This document shows, piece by piece, positions 1 to 6,699 of a DNA stretch of 10,223 nt (position 1 is its first letter; every line of letters begins with the position of its first letter). The translations under genes and the position numbers were made by a program. The notes under the pieces are model-generated. The model saw nothing but the letters and a program-made list of their open reading frames with translations. It was not told the DNA's origin and did no database searches. Source of the DNA: Gemmatimonadales bacterium (lineage in GTDB: Bacteria; Gemmatimonadota; Gemmatimonadetes; Gemmatimonadales; GWC2-71-9); the NCBI GenBank assembly GCA_013812695.1, contig JACCSZ010000418.1:1-10223 (forward strand), read 5' to 3'.

Positions 1-102
1 TGGCTCGTCCGGACCGGCAAGTTCCGGGAGGAGACGCTCCGTCACGAAGGGATGATGATTACGCCCGATCGCATCCTCGGAAGCGTCGCCGAATTGGGGT
101 GA
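1..102 (+). CDS. HAD-superfamily hydrolase, C-terminal end (5' part outside window)
   Basis: Frame 1 is open from the first base to a TGA at 100-102 and gives the last 33 residues of a protein. They include VRTGKFREETL and a tail reading TPDRILGSVAEL. This matches the end of HAD subfamily IIA phosphatases (NagD / LHPP-like), where the cap-HAD protein ends with a '(V/L)xTGKxxxxxL' segment followed by 'PDxxxxSxAxL', a helix packing near the last active-site loop. The catalytic DxD motif would lie upstream of the window, so substrate and activity cannot be judged. The next gene starts 25 bases downstream on the same strand, so the two may be co-transcribed. The family call rests on a short tail only. 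Confidence 0.7.
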   Translation, partial: WLVRTGKFREETLRHEGMMITPDRILGSVAELG

Positions 103-127
103 CCCCGGTAGTATCATTGGTTCCCCC

Positions 128-1714
128 GTGCCTGGAGTGCGTTTGCGGTTCCGGCGTGTCCTGCCGTTGCTCCTGCTCGTCCTGCCGTTTCGACTTGCCG
201 CCCAGGTGGACGACACGCTGCGCGCCGTCGAGCTCGACCGGCGCGACATCTTCGATCCCGGCGAGCGGGGATTCGTCGCCCGCGTCGGCAACGCGCTGCA
301 CGTGCAGACGCGCGCGGCCACGATTCAACGCGAGCTGCTGTTCGGCCCCGGCGAGCCGTTCGACTCGGCGCGGGCGGCCGAATCCGAGCGCAACCTGCGC
401 GCGCTGGGCGTGTTCCGCCGGGTGCGGATCGACACGGTGCGGACCGACACCGGGCTCGTGGCCCGGGTGCTGACCAAGGACGGGTGGAGCACCAAGGCCG
501 ACTGGCGGTTCCGGAGCACCGGCGGTGAGGTCGCGTTCACGATCGGCCTCGTCGAGGACAACCTGCTCGGCACGGCGTCGTCCGCCGCGGTGCGGTACCG
601 GAAGACGCCCGATCGCTCGACGGTAACGCTCGCGTTCCGGCGGCCGCGCCTCTTCGCCGGCGCCGTGGGCATCGGCGCGGTGTACGAGGACCGCTCCGAT
701 GGGCGCCTGGCCGGACTCGCGCTCGAGCAGCCGTTCTATTCATTGACGTCGCCGGCCGGCTTCCGGTTCGACGTCGACGACCGCGACGAACGCGTGCTCC
801 GGTTCTTCGATGGCGCCGACGACGCGCGGGACAGCATCACCCACAGGTTCAGCCTGGTACGGGCCTCGGCCGCCTGGGCGGTGCGCGCCTCGTCCGACGG
901 CTACCTGCGGCTCGGCGTGCAGGGGCAGGTCCGGCGGGAAAACTTCCGGCCCGAAGGGTCGACCGCGCCGTTCGAGCGGACGGTCACCGGCGTGGCCGGG
1001 CCGTACCTGACCTGGAGCCGCGCCAACTTCCTGGTGACGCAGAATGTCGCCGGCTTCGCGCGAGAGGAAGACGTCGACCTTGGCCTGACCGTCCGGGCCG
1101 GCCTCCTGGTGGCGCCCAAAGCGTTCGGGTACGAACGGAACGGCATCGCCCCGCTGGTGGCCGCCCGGCTCGGCGCGCGGGTGCCGGGGGGGTTTGGCTA
1201 TCTCGAGGCGCTGGCCAAGGGCCTCTACGACGCGGCAGGGCTCGACAGCGGGTCGGTGCAGCTCGCTGCCACAGTGGTCGTGCAGCCGGGACCGCGGCAA
1301 GTGGGGATCGTGCACGTCGAAGGCGGCTGGCTCGAGAACCCGGTGCCCGGTGGGGAATTCGATCTGGGGTTGGGCACCGGCCCGCGGGCGTTCCGAAGCC
1401 ACGCCTTCACCGGCGACCGCTCGTATTTCGTCACCGCCGAGTACCGGCTGACCATCCTGGACGATTTCCTGGGGATGATCGGGCTGGGCATCGCCGGCTT
1501 CGCGGATCACGGGGGGGCGTGGTACGCGGGCTCCCCGCGGCGCACCGGTTGGGACGCGGGCATCGGGCTCCGGCTGGGCGCGAGCCGTTCGACCGACACC
1601 GACGCACTCCGCTTCGACCTGGCCCGCAGGTTCGGCAACGATGCCCAGCCCGCGGGCTGGGTGGTCACGGTGGGCAAGGGATTCGTCTTTTCTCCGCTCA
1701 GTCGCGGATTATGA
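128..1714 (+). CDS. Omp85/BamA-like outer-membrane beta-barrel protein with one POTRA-like domain
   Basis: The protein has 528 residues. A basic start (RLRFRR, residues 5-10) and the hydrophobic run VLPLLLLVLP form a signal peptide with likely cleavage near residue 25 (LAA/QV). Residues about 59-118 read like a POTRA repeat: TIQRELLFGPGEPFD, then ERNLRALGVFRRVRI. The rest alternates polar and hydrophobic residues with many Gly and aromatic positions, as expected of a C-terminal 'surface antigen' barrel. It ends GFVFSPLSRGL, so the final aromatic signature sits a few residues before the terminus. BamA has five POTRAs and about 800 residues, so this is a short paralogue and probably not the essential assembly factor. 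A role in protein, lipid or polymer passage across the outer membrane is inference. The GTG start is the only usable one before the signal peptide. No good ribosome-binding site is visible, and translation may depend on the gene ending at 102. Confidence 0.8.
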   Translation: MPGVRLRFRRVLPLLLLVLPFRLAAQVDDTLRAVELDRRDIFDPGERGFVARVGNALHVQTRAATIQRELLFGPGEPFDSARAAESERNLRALGVFRRVRIDTVRTDTGLVARVLTKDGWSTKADWRFRSTGGEVAFTIGLVEDNLLGTASSAAVRYRKTPDRSTVTLAFRRPRLFAGAVGIGAVYEDRSDGRLAGLALEQPFYSLTSPAGFRFDVDDRDERVLRFFDGADDARDSITHRFSLVRASAAWAVRASSDGYLRLGVQGQVRRENFRPEGSTAPFERTVTGVAGPYLTWSRANFLVTQNVAGFAREEDVDLGLTVRAGLLVAPKAFGYERNGIAPLVAARLGARVPGGFGYLEALAKGLYDAAGLDSGSVQLAATVVVQPGPRQVGIVHVEGGWLENPVPGGEFDLGLGTGPRAFRSHAFTGDRSYFVTAEYRLTILDDFLGMIGLGIAGFADHGGAWYAGSPRRTGWDAGIGLRLGASRSTDTDALRFDLARRFGNDAQPAGWVVTVGKGFVFSPLSRGL

Positions 1715-1751
1715 CCGGGAAGAAGGACAACGTCACCATCGTCCTGGGGAC

Positions 1752-1871
1752 TCACATCGCGAGGCCGCGGGTGAGCAGTACGGCCACCACCACGACGGCG
1801 ATGATGAGGAGAACCAGACTGAGCACCGTGATGCCGCGGCGGCCAAAGCCACGGGCGCGTTCCTGAGACAT
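1752..1871 (-). CDS. small single-pass membrane protein, 39 residues
   Basis: This minus-strand ATG-to-TGA frame of 40 codons encodes MSQERARGFGRRGITV, then a hydrophobic stretch (LSLVLLIIAVVVVAVLL), ending TRGLAM. The layout is a basic N-terminus of about 14 residues, one membrane helix (about residues 15-33) and a very short tail, so an N-in orientation is likely by the positive-inside rule. AGGAG lies six bases before the ATG (GACAGGAGTGGGGC-ATG), a strong ribosome-binding site, and a TAAAAT hexamer at 1895-1900 on the same strand could be a -10 box. It is convergent with the outer-membrane protein gene (37 bases apart) and divergent from the lipid kinase. No function is recognised; peptides of this type are often accessory or stress-related membrane proteins. 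Confidence rests on the ribosome-binding site plus the clean membrane segment. Confidence 0.65.
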   Translation of the reverse strand: MSQERARGFGRRGITVLSLVLLIIAVVVVAVLLTRGLAM

Positions 1872-1970
1872 GCCCCACTCCTGTCAGAGCTTCAATTTTA
1901 CTGTTGAGTCCCGCCGCCTCGCGTCTCCGCTGAGACCGGCTGCAAGACCACTCGGACCGACGAGTGCAGT

Positions 1971-2855
1971 GTGATCGATGTTGCGGTGGTTCTCAACCCC
2001 GGGTCGGGAAGCGGGGTGGACGAGGCGGCGGGACGGCAGATCGTCGAGCTGTTCGCCGCGCAGGGCCGCGAGGCGACGATCTTCGCCGCCGCCGCCGGCT
2101 CGACTGTTGCCGACCAGGCGCGTGCGGCGGCCGAGGCACGCTGCCGCCTCGTCGTGGCCGCCGGCGGAGACGGCACGGTGAACGCTGTGGCGGCAGCGGC
2201 GATCGAGCGCGAGCTTCCGCTTGCGGTGCTGCCCACCGGCACGCTCAATCACTTCGCGAAGGATCTCGGCCTGCCGCTCGAGCTGGCCGAGGCGGTCCGT
2301 ATCGCGGCGCAAGGCGTCGTGCGCCGAGTGGACGTCGGCGAGGTGAATGGCCGGATCTTCCTCAACAATTCGAGCATCGGAGTCTACCCGCGCGTCGTCG
2401 AGTTCCGGAATCGGTATGGAGGACAGGGCGCCGCCAAGTGGCTGGCGGCAGCCTGGGCATCGCTGGCGGTGCTGCGCCGGCGGCCCTTCGTCGGCGTCCG
2501 GATCCGCACCGGGGACGAGGTAACCGTCCGCCGAACCCCGTTCGTATTCATCGGCAACAACGAATACCGCATGGTCGGGCTGCGCGCGGCTTCGCGCGAG
2601 TCGCTGACCGGGGGCAAGCTCGCGCTGTACGTGATGCACGCCTCGCGGCGCCGAAGCCTGCTGGGGCTGGCCTGGCAGGTGCTCTGGCGTGGCGTGGACC
2701 AGGTCGAGGAGCTCGAGTGCCTGACGGTGGTCGAAGCCGAGGTGGAAACGCGCCGGCATCGACTCCAGGTGGCGCTCGATGGCGAGGTCGTCGTGCTGGA
2801 GTCGCCCTTGATTTACCGAAGCCGGCCCGCGGCGCTCCAGGTGCTCGCACCCTGA
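1971..2855 (+). CDS. diacylglycerol-kinase-family lipid kinase (DagK/YegS/LCB5 catalytic domain)
   Basis: The 294-residue protein fits this ATP-dependent lipid kinase family, which phosphorylates diacylglycerol or related lipids at the inner face of the membrane. Visible hallmarks are VVLNPGSGSG near the N-terminus, VVAAGGDGTVNAV (GGDGT at residues 65-69, the nucleotide-binding loop) and LPTGTLNHFAKDLGLP (residues 87-102). A second-lobe beta domain carries FLNNSSIGVYP and FIGNNEYRMVG. A late 'LQVALDGEVV' segment matches the conserved 'DGE' near the family's C-terminus. Length is normal for the family (about 290-310). The GTG start directly precedes the first beta strand (IDVAVVLNP), and no in-frame alternative is better. 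The lipid substrate cannot be read from sequence: diacylglycerol, phosphatidylglycerol and sphingoid bases are all possible in this family. The stop codon overlaps a GC-rich inverted repeat that may end the transcript. Confidence 0.9.
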   Translation: MIDVAVVLNPGSGSGVDEAAGRQIVELFAAQGREATIFAAAAGSTVADQARAAAEARCRLVVAAGGDGTVNAVAAAAIERELPLAVLPTGTLNHFAKDLGLPLELAEAVRIAAQGVVRRVDVGEVNGRIFLNNSSIGVYPRVVEFRNRYGGQGAAKWLAAAWASLAVLRRRPFVGVRIRTGDEVTVRRTPFVFIGNNEYRMVGLRAASRESLTGGKLALYVMHASRRRSLLGLAWQVLWRGVDQVEELECLTVVEAEVETRRHRLQVALDGEVVVLESPLIYRSRPAALQVLAP

Positions 2856-2898
2856 CCTGCCGGGGGCCGTTCGGGAGGGGCTGGCGCGTCCGGCAGGT
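2855..2898 (+). terminator. GC-rich hairpin at the lipid-kinase stop codon
   Basis: ACCTGCCGG (2855-2863) is the exact reverse complement of CCGGCAGGT (2890-2898). The 9-bp stem has a 26-base loop that can pair further internally. It starts on the last base of the kinase stop codon. No real T-tract follows (TTGCCTTCTC), so it could be an imperfect intrinsic terminator or a transcript-stabilising stem. Confidence 0.4.
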
Positions 2899-3055
2899 TG
2901 CCTTCTCATGCCGGCACGACCAAGTTCCCAGGCTCATTCCCTTCCGACCTGCCGAAGCCGACGGGTCGTACTTGCCGCTCTTGTCTCCGTGGTCTGCTCG
3001 ACAACCCCTGCGGACATCCAATCGTAGAGGGCCCATACCGCTGTTTGGAGAACGC

Positions 3056-4627
3056 ATGCGACGGCTCCGTGTAGGCATTTTGGACCTGGTCACCAAAAGT
3101 CCCAACCCGTCGCTGTACGGTCGCCTCATGAACGCCAATCTGGCGAGCATCATGCCCCAGGTGATCGGCGTCTGGTGCGAGCAGGAGGGCCACGATGTGA
3201 CCCTCGTGTGCTATACGGGCCTCGAAGATCTGCTCGAGGAGTTGCCATCCGACCTGGACGTGCTGTTCATCGGTGCCTTCTCACAGTCGGCCCAGCTTGC
3301 CTACGCGCTCAGTAACCTGTTCCGGAAAAAGGGCTGCGTGACGGTGCTCGGCGGACCGCACGCCCGCTGCTACCCGGAGGACGCCCGCAAGTATTTCGAC
3401 TACGTCCTCGGCTTCACCGACCGGAGCATCGTGGCCGAGATGCTGCGGGACTGCCAGCCGCACCGGCCGTATGGCGCGCACCTGATGTCTCCCACGCAGC
3501 CGGTCGAGCTGCCCACGCTGCGCGAGCGCTGGAAGTTCACCGAGGCCACGCTCAAGAAGGCTCCCACCATCAAGATCGTGCCGATGATCGGGAGTCTCGG
3601 CTGCCCCTATACCTGCAGCTTCTGCATCGACTCGACGGTGGACTACCAGCCGCTGGGCTTCGCCGACCTGCGCGACGACCTGACCTTTCTGCTCACCAAG
3701 ATGAAGAACCCGATCGTCGGCTGGCACGATCCGAACTTCGGCGTGCGATTCGACGATTACATGGAGGCGGTCGAGGCGGCGGCTCCGCCGGGACGGATGC
3801 GGCACATCGCCGAGAGCAGCCTGTCGCTGCTCGGGGAGCCGCACCTGAAACGGCTCCGCGCCAATGGCTTCCAGGCGATCCTGCCGGGCATCGAGTCGTG
3901 GTACGACCTGGGGAACAAGTCGAAGACACGGCAGAAGGGGATGGACAAGGTGAAGCAGGTCGCGGATCACGTAAACATGATCCTGCGCTACATCCCGTAC
4001 ATTCAAACCAATTTCGTGCTGGGGCTCGATGGCGACATGGGCCCGGAGCCGTTCGAGCTCACCAAGACGTTCATCGACCTGGCCCCGGGCGCGTTCCCGG
4101 CGTACTCCCTGCTGTCGGCTTTCGGCCGCGCGGCGCCGATGAACCTGGATTACCAGCGCGCCGGCCGGGTGCTGCCGTTCCCGTTCCACTTCCTCAACAA
4201 CAACCACGCGATGAACGTCCGGCCCAAGCACTACGGCTGGCCGGAGTTCTACGACGGGTTGATCGACGTCACGAGCTACTCGTTCTCGTGGCGGGCCATC
4301 GCGCGCCGGATTCCGGCGACGCCGACGGCCATACCGAAGTGGATGAACGTGGTGCGCGCGATGTCGTCGGAAGGCTGGGGGCGGATCGAGTACCACACGA
4401 CGATCCGCCGGTTGCTCGACACCGACAAGTCGGTGCGTGCGTACATGGAAGGCGACACGGAGGTGCTGCCGGAGTTCTACGCCAACCGCATCCGCCGGGA
4501 GCTGGGGCCGATGTACGAGCACCTCCCGGCGGGGGCGATCTACCACGATCCGAATGCCTATCTGGGCTCCGTGGCCGAGGAGCCGGCGCTGGCACCCGTG
4601 GCGCTCCGGAGCCGGCGGGCGGGGTGA
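3056..4627 (+). CDS. radical SAM protein with N-terminal B12-binding-like domain
   Basis: The 523-residue protein starts at ATG 3056, with GGAG at 3047-3050 five bases upstream. An open frame extends much further upstream but there overlaps the lipid kinase out of frame, so this is the credible start. Residues 1-135 resemble the Rossmann-like B12-binding fold of class B radical SAM enzymes (VTLVCYTG, DVLFIGAFS, VTVLGGPHARCYPED, FDYVLGF). The classical DxHxxG cobalt-ligand motif is not visible, so true cobalamin binding is uncertain. The 4Fe-4S cluster and SAM site is CPYTCSFC (Cys183, Cys187, Cys190), preceded by MIGSLG as in the family. Later strands include GWHDPNFG and ILPGIESW. The long C-terminal part (about 340-523) has no second cysteine cluster. 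Reaction and substrate are unknown; relatives methylate or rearrange unactivated carbons. The gene is 200 bases after the lipid kinase and ends four bases before a large palindrome. Confidence 0.88.
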   Translation: MRRLRVGILDLVTKSPNPSLYGRLMNANLASIMPQVIGVWCEQEGHDVTLVCYTGLEDLLEELPSDLDVLFIGAFSQSAQLAYALSNLFRKKGCVTVLGGPHARCYPEDARKYFDYVLGFTDRSIVAEMLRDCQPHRPYGAHLMSPTQPVELPTLRERWKFTEATLKKAPTIKIVPMIGSLGCPYTCSFCIDSTVDYQPLGFADLRDDLTFLLTKMKNPIVGWHDPNFGVRFDDYMEAVEAAAPPGRMRHIAESSLSLLGEPHLKRLRANGFQAILPGIESWYDLGNKSKTRQKGMDKVKQVADHVNMILRYIPYIQTNFVLGLDGDMGPEPFELTKTFIDLAPGAFPAYSLLSAFGRAAPMNLDYQRAGRVLPFPFHFLNNNHAMNVRPKHYGWPEFYDGLIDVTSYSFSWRAIARRIPATPTAIPKWMNVVRAMSSEGWGRIEYHTTIRRLLDTDKSVRAYMEGDTEVLPEFYANRIRRELGPMYEHLPAGAIYHDPNAYLGSVAEEPALAPVALRSRRAG

Positions 4628-4631
4628 GCGC

Positions 4632-4700
4632 GAGTCACCCTGAGCAGAGCAAGAGGCCACGCTTTAGATCATGGCCCCTTCGCTCTGCTCAGGGTGACTC
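4632..4700. repeat. long inverted repeat (REP-like palindrome), probable terminator
   Basis: GAGTCACCCTGAGCAGAGC (4632-4650) is perfectly complementary in reverse to 4682-4700. Allowing one bulged base and one mismatch, pairing continues inward through AAGAGGCCA / TGGCCCCTT, leaving a loop of about 12 bases. The element starts four bases after the radical SAM stop codon. The arm core 'GTCACCCTGAGC...GCTCAGGGTGAC' is of the dispersed intergenic palindrome type that I recall seeing repeatedly in high-GC environmental genomes; only one copy is in this window. As RNA it would form a stem of nearly 30 bp, and it can act as a terminator or mRNA 3'-end stabiliser for the radical SAM gene in either orientation. 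Confidence 0.85.
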
Positions 4701-4739
4701 TCGTTCCGGGTCACTCCTTGTCGAAGTACCGACCAACGC

Positions 4740-4986
4740 TCAACTATCCGCCAGCCGAGTCCGCATGTTGATCCAGGAGCCGACGCGCTTCTGGCCACCG
4801 CGAAACTCGAAATGTCCCTCCGCCATCAATCGGTCGCCCTGCGGCGTCGCCGGCGCGGTCAGGTGCCAGAGGAGCAGCTGCTGGCCGATGGCCGACGCCG
4901 CCATCCAGACACCCGCCTGCACGCCGGGGTAGAAGTGCGCGTACTCGGGCTTGAGCTTGGCTTCGCGGATGGTGCTCTGCACGCGG
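4740..4986 (-). pseudogene. 5'-truncated fragment of an unidentified gene
   Basis: On the minus strand, the frame ending at TGA 4740-4742 reads VQSTIREAKLKPEYAHF, continues through YPGVQAGVWMAASAIG and HFEFRGG, and ends with WINMRTRLADS. This stretch of about 80 codons uses G or C at nearly every third position and has a balanced, protein-like composition. Upstream of about 4986 the frame stays open but turns into Pro/Arg/Ser-rich text that does not look coding, and there is no suitable start with a ribosome-binding site. I read this as the intact C-terminal end of a small protein whose N-terminal part was lost. The family is not recognised. An intact short gene starting inside the fragment is possible but no good start is seen. 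Confidence 0.5.
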
Positions 4987-5344
4987 GCGCTCCGTCGGGC
5001 GGGTGGCGAGAACCGGCCAGGGGACGTCGGGTGTGGGGACGCGCCGAAGATGCTGCCGCAGGTGTCGGGTGGGAAGGGGTGGGGAGCCAGCGGACGCTTC
5101 GGTTCTTCCCAATCCGCGCCGTCTGTACCACTCCATGTCCAGGCCCGCCTGAGGTTCCTGCAGCCCCTTGAGTCTCCCCACAACAAGATACACAGCAGTA
5201 AGCCTTCGTCCGCAGCCAGTGCCGCGCCACCGCCACCTCGTCACCTGTTCCCCTGCCGCTTGCCCAGCGCTGAACTCGAACGTAACGTGCGCTCGGCCTA
5301 TTTCGCGGCGCCCGACCCACGACAGCAGTTTGCTTCGAGCGAGG
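4987..5344. other. intergenic stretch with no recognisable gene
   Basis: Several frames are open here only because of base composition; the translations are low-quality and rich in Pro, Arg and Ser. The stretch begins where the truncated gene fragment breaks off and ends at the leader of the FN3-SGNH lipoprotein gene. It contains GTCTCCCCACAA at 5172-5183, repeated in the same orientation at 10011-10022. No tRNA, clear promoter or terminator was found. Confidence 0.5.
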
Positions 5345-5363
5345 ATGCGGTTTCCAGGTTCTC

Positions 5364-5370
5364 AGAGGTG
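5364..5370 (+). promoter_or_regulatory. ribosome-binding site deciding the lipoprotein start
   Basis: AGAGGTG lies four bases before ATG 5375. It favours that start over the in-frame ATG at 5345, which has GAGG directly abutting the codon, too close to act as a Shine-Dalgarno site. The upstream start would add MRFPGSQRCI and give the signal peptide a basic N-terminus, so it remains an alternative. Confidence 0.5.
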
Positions 5371-5374
5371 CATC

Positions 5375-6619
5375 ATGATTGTTTTTCCCAGCGCGGGCCT
5401 CCTCGGATTCGCGGTTATCGGCGCGCTCGCGTGCGGCGATGCTAAAACTGAACCGTTGCCCACGGATGTCGCTGCCGACTCGGCCCCTCCTGACTCGGTC
5501 ACACCTGACTCAAACCTTCGCTCGGCGCTCCTAGCACCGCAGGAGCTCCTCGCCAGCGCACTCAGCCTCACCCAGGTGCGGCTCTCCTGGAAGGACCTGT
5601 CGACTTCCGAGTCGGGCTTCGAGGTTTTGCGATCCACGACGGGTAGCGGGGGGACGTACACCCTGGTGGGTACGAATCAATCGAACGTCACGACGTTTAC
5701 GAATACGGCATTGGGCAGCGGCCGGATGTACTGTTACCAGGTCCGCGCCAAAGCCGGCGGTGGCGCCGCGACGTCTTCCGGATCGAATCGCGTTTGCACG
5801 ACGACGATGTCGGGAACGGCACCCGCGGTGCGGGTAGTGACCTTCGGCGACTCGAATACCGATTGGGGGTTGAATGGCACGAATCCACAGGTGGTCGCCC
5901 GCTCATACATCTCTCAGGGGCCCTACTCAGCAGCCATGCTCCCGCACACCTCCGATCAACTGGCGGGAAAGATCGAAACGAGGTGGCGAGCTGTCCGGAC
6001 CAACGCGATTCGAGCCGTAAATCACGCGATCGCGAGCACGACCACTGGCGGGGGCGGCTATGGTGGATCTGATCGACACGCCAAAGGTGCACCCCACGCC
6101 CGGACGCTTGTTTCCGGCGTGACCCGTTTTCAGGGCGAAGCGCTAGGGGCCAAATGGCCGTGGTCCGGCGGCGAGCCGGTGAACACGAAGTACGTAGATG
6201 GTTCCCTCAGGCGGGTCCAGGCGTTCACTCCGGGTGTTAACGACTTCGTCTATGTGTCGATGGGGACCAACGATCCGTCCAGCCGCATAAGCACGCAGCA
6301 GAGTCTGTTTAACCTGCGTTGGATGATCGATACGTGGCTTGCCGCCGGCAGGCGGGCCGATCACTTTCTCTTGACCACCCTGGCCCCACGAACCGACGCA
6401 CTAGGGGCTACCTTCCCGGCACTCAACGACGGTATCCGCACGCTGGCGGCCTCCAAGGGAATGGCGCTCATCGATCTGGCCGATTATACCTCCGCCGACA
6501 ATGGCCGCACCTGGCGTTCGAGCACTCTGCATGTGGGCGATGGGGTGCACTACAGCGAGTCGGTACGAGACTGGCTGGCCGGGCGTGTAGTCGCCGAGAT
6601 GCGCAGTCGTGTTCCATAG
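5375..6619 (+). CDS. lipoprotein with FN3 domain and SGNH/GDSL hydrolase domain
   Basis: The protein has 414 residues from ATG 5375. The hydrophobic start GLLGFAVIGALAC is a lipoprotein signal with lipidated Cys20. An acidic, Pro/Ser-rich linker follows (about 21-50). A fibronectin type III domain spans about 53-145 (VRLSWKDLSTSESGFEVLRST, then YCYQVRAKAGGG). The rest is an SGNH hydrolase: TFGDSNTD (Ser160, block I), a Gly-rich segment TTTGGGGYGG (about 222-231, block II position), VSMGTNDPS (Gly297, Asn299, block III) and VGDGVHYS (Asp389 and His392, block V). All four signature residues are present, so an active serine esterase or acyltransferase at the cell surface is likely; the FN3 domain may position it on a polymer. 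It is convergent with the MBOAT/SGNH pair, so a role on the same acylated glycan (deacetylase or second transferase) is plausible inference. No N-terminal basic residue is present unless the ATG at 5345 is used. Confidence 0.85.
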   Translation: MIVFPSAGLLGFAVIGALACGDAKTEPLPTDVAADSAPPDSVTPDSNLRSALLAPQELLASALSLTQVRLSWKDLSTSESGFEVLRSTTGSGGTYTLVGTNQSNVTTFTNTALGSGRMYCYQVRAKAGGGAATSSGSNRVCTTTMSGTAPAVRVVTFGDSNTDWGLNGTNPQVVARSYISQGPYSAAMLPHTSDQLAGKIETRWRAVRTNAIRAVNHAIASTTTGGGGYGGSDRHAKGAPHARTLVSGVTRFQGEALGAKWPWSGGEPVNTKYVDGSLRRVQAFTPGVNDFVYVSMGTNDPSSRISTQQSLFNLRWMIDTWLAAGRRADHFLLTTLAPRTDALGATFPALNDGIRTLAASKGMALIDLADYTSADNGRTWRSSTLHVGDGVHYSESVRDWLAGRVVAEMRSRVP

Positions 6620-6699
6620 GGAGGGCCGATCTTGAATCAAGGGAAACTCCTCGGAGTGGTCACCCATCAACTCGGGCTGCGAGGGGAGCGAGGTCTGGA

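Noticed and set aside
740..1510. 256-codon open frame on the minus strand
   Set aside because: Antisense shadow of the outer-membrane protein gene; composition is artefactual.
1884..2909. 341-codon open frame on the minus strand
   Set aside because: Antisense shadow of the lipid kinase with no recognisable domain.
1964..3055. Upstream extension of the radical SAM frame giving an 887-residue protein
   Set aside because: The extension overlaps the lipid kinase in another frame and reads as Arg/Gly/Pro-rich noise. The kinase frame has clear family motifs, and ATG 3056 has a good ribosome-binding site.
3281..4660. 459-codon open frame on the minus strand
   Set aside because: It lies antisense to the radical SAM gene, is Arg/His/Val-rich with no motifs, and mirrors the high GC3 of the real gene. 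The plus-strand reading has the cysteine cluster and a ribosome-binding site.
5168..5374. N-terminal extension of the FN3-SGNH lipoprotein
   Set aside because: The extra 69 residues look non-coding and would bury the lipoprotein signal. Starts at 5375 or 5345 put the signal at the N-terminus.
6620..6699. Terminator between the convergent lipoprotein and MBOAT genes
   Set aside because: Only tiny inverted repeats are present (CTTGA-A-TCAAG, ACTC-CTCG-GAGT), with no T-tract; too weak to annotate.
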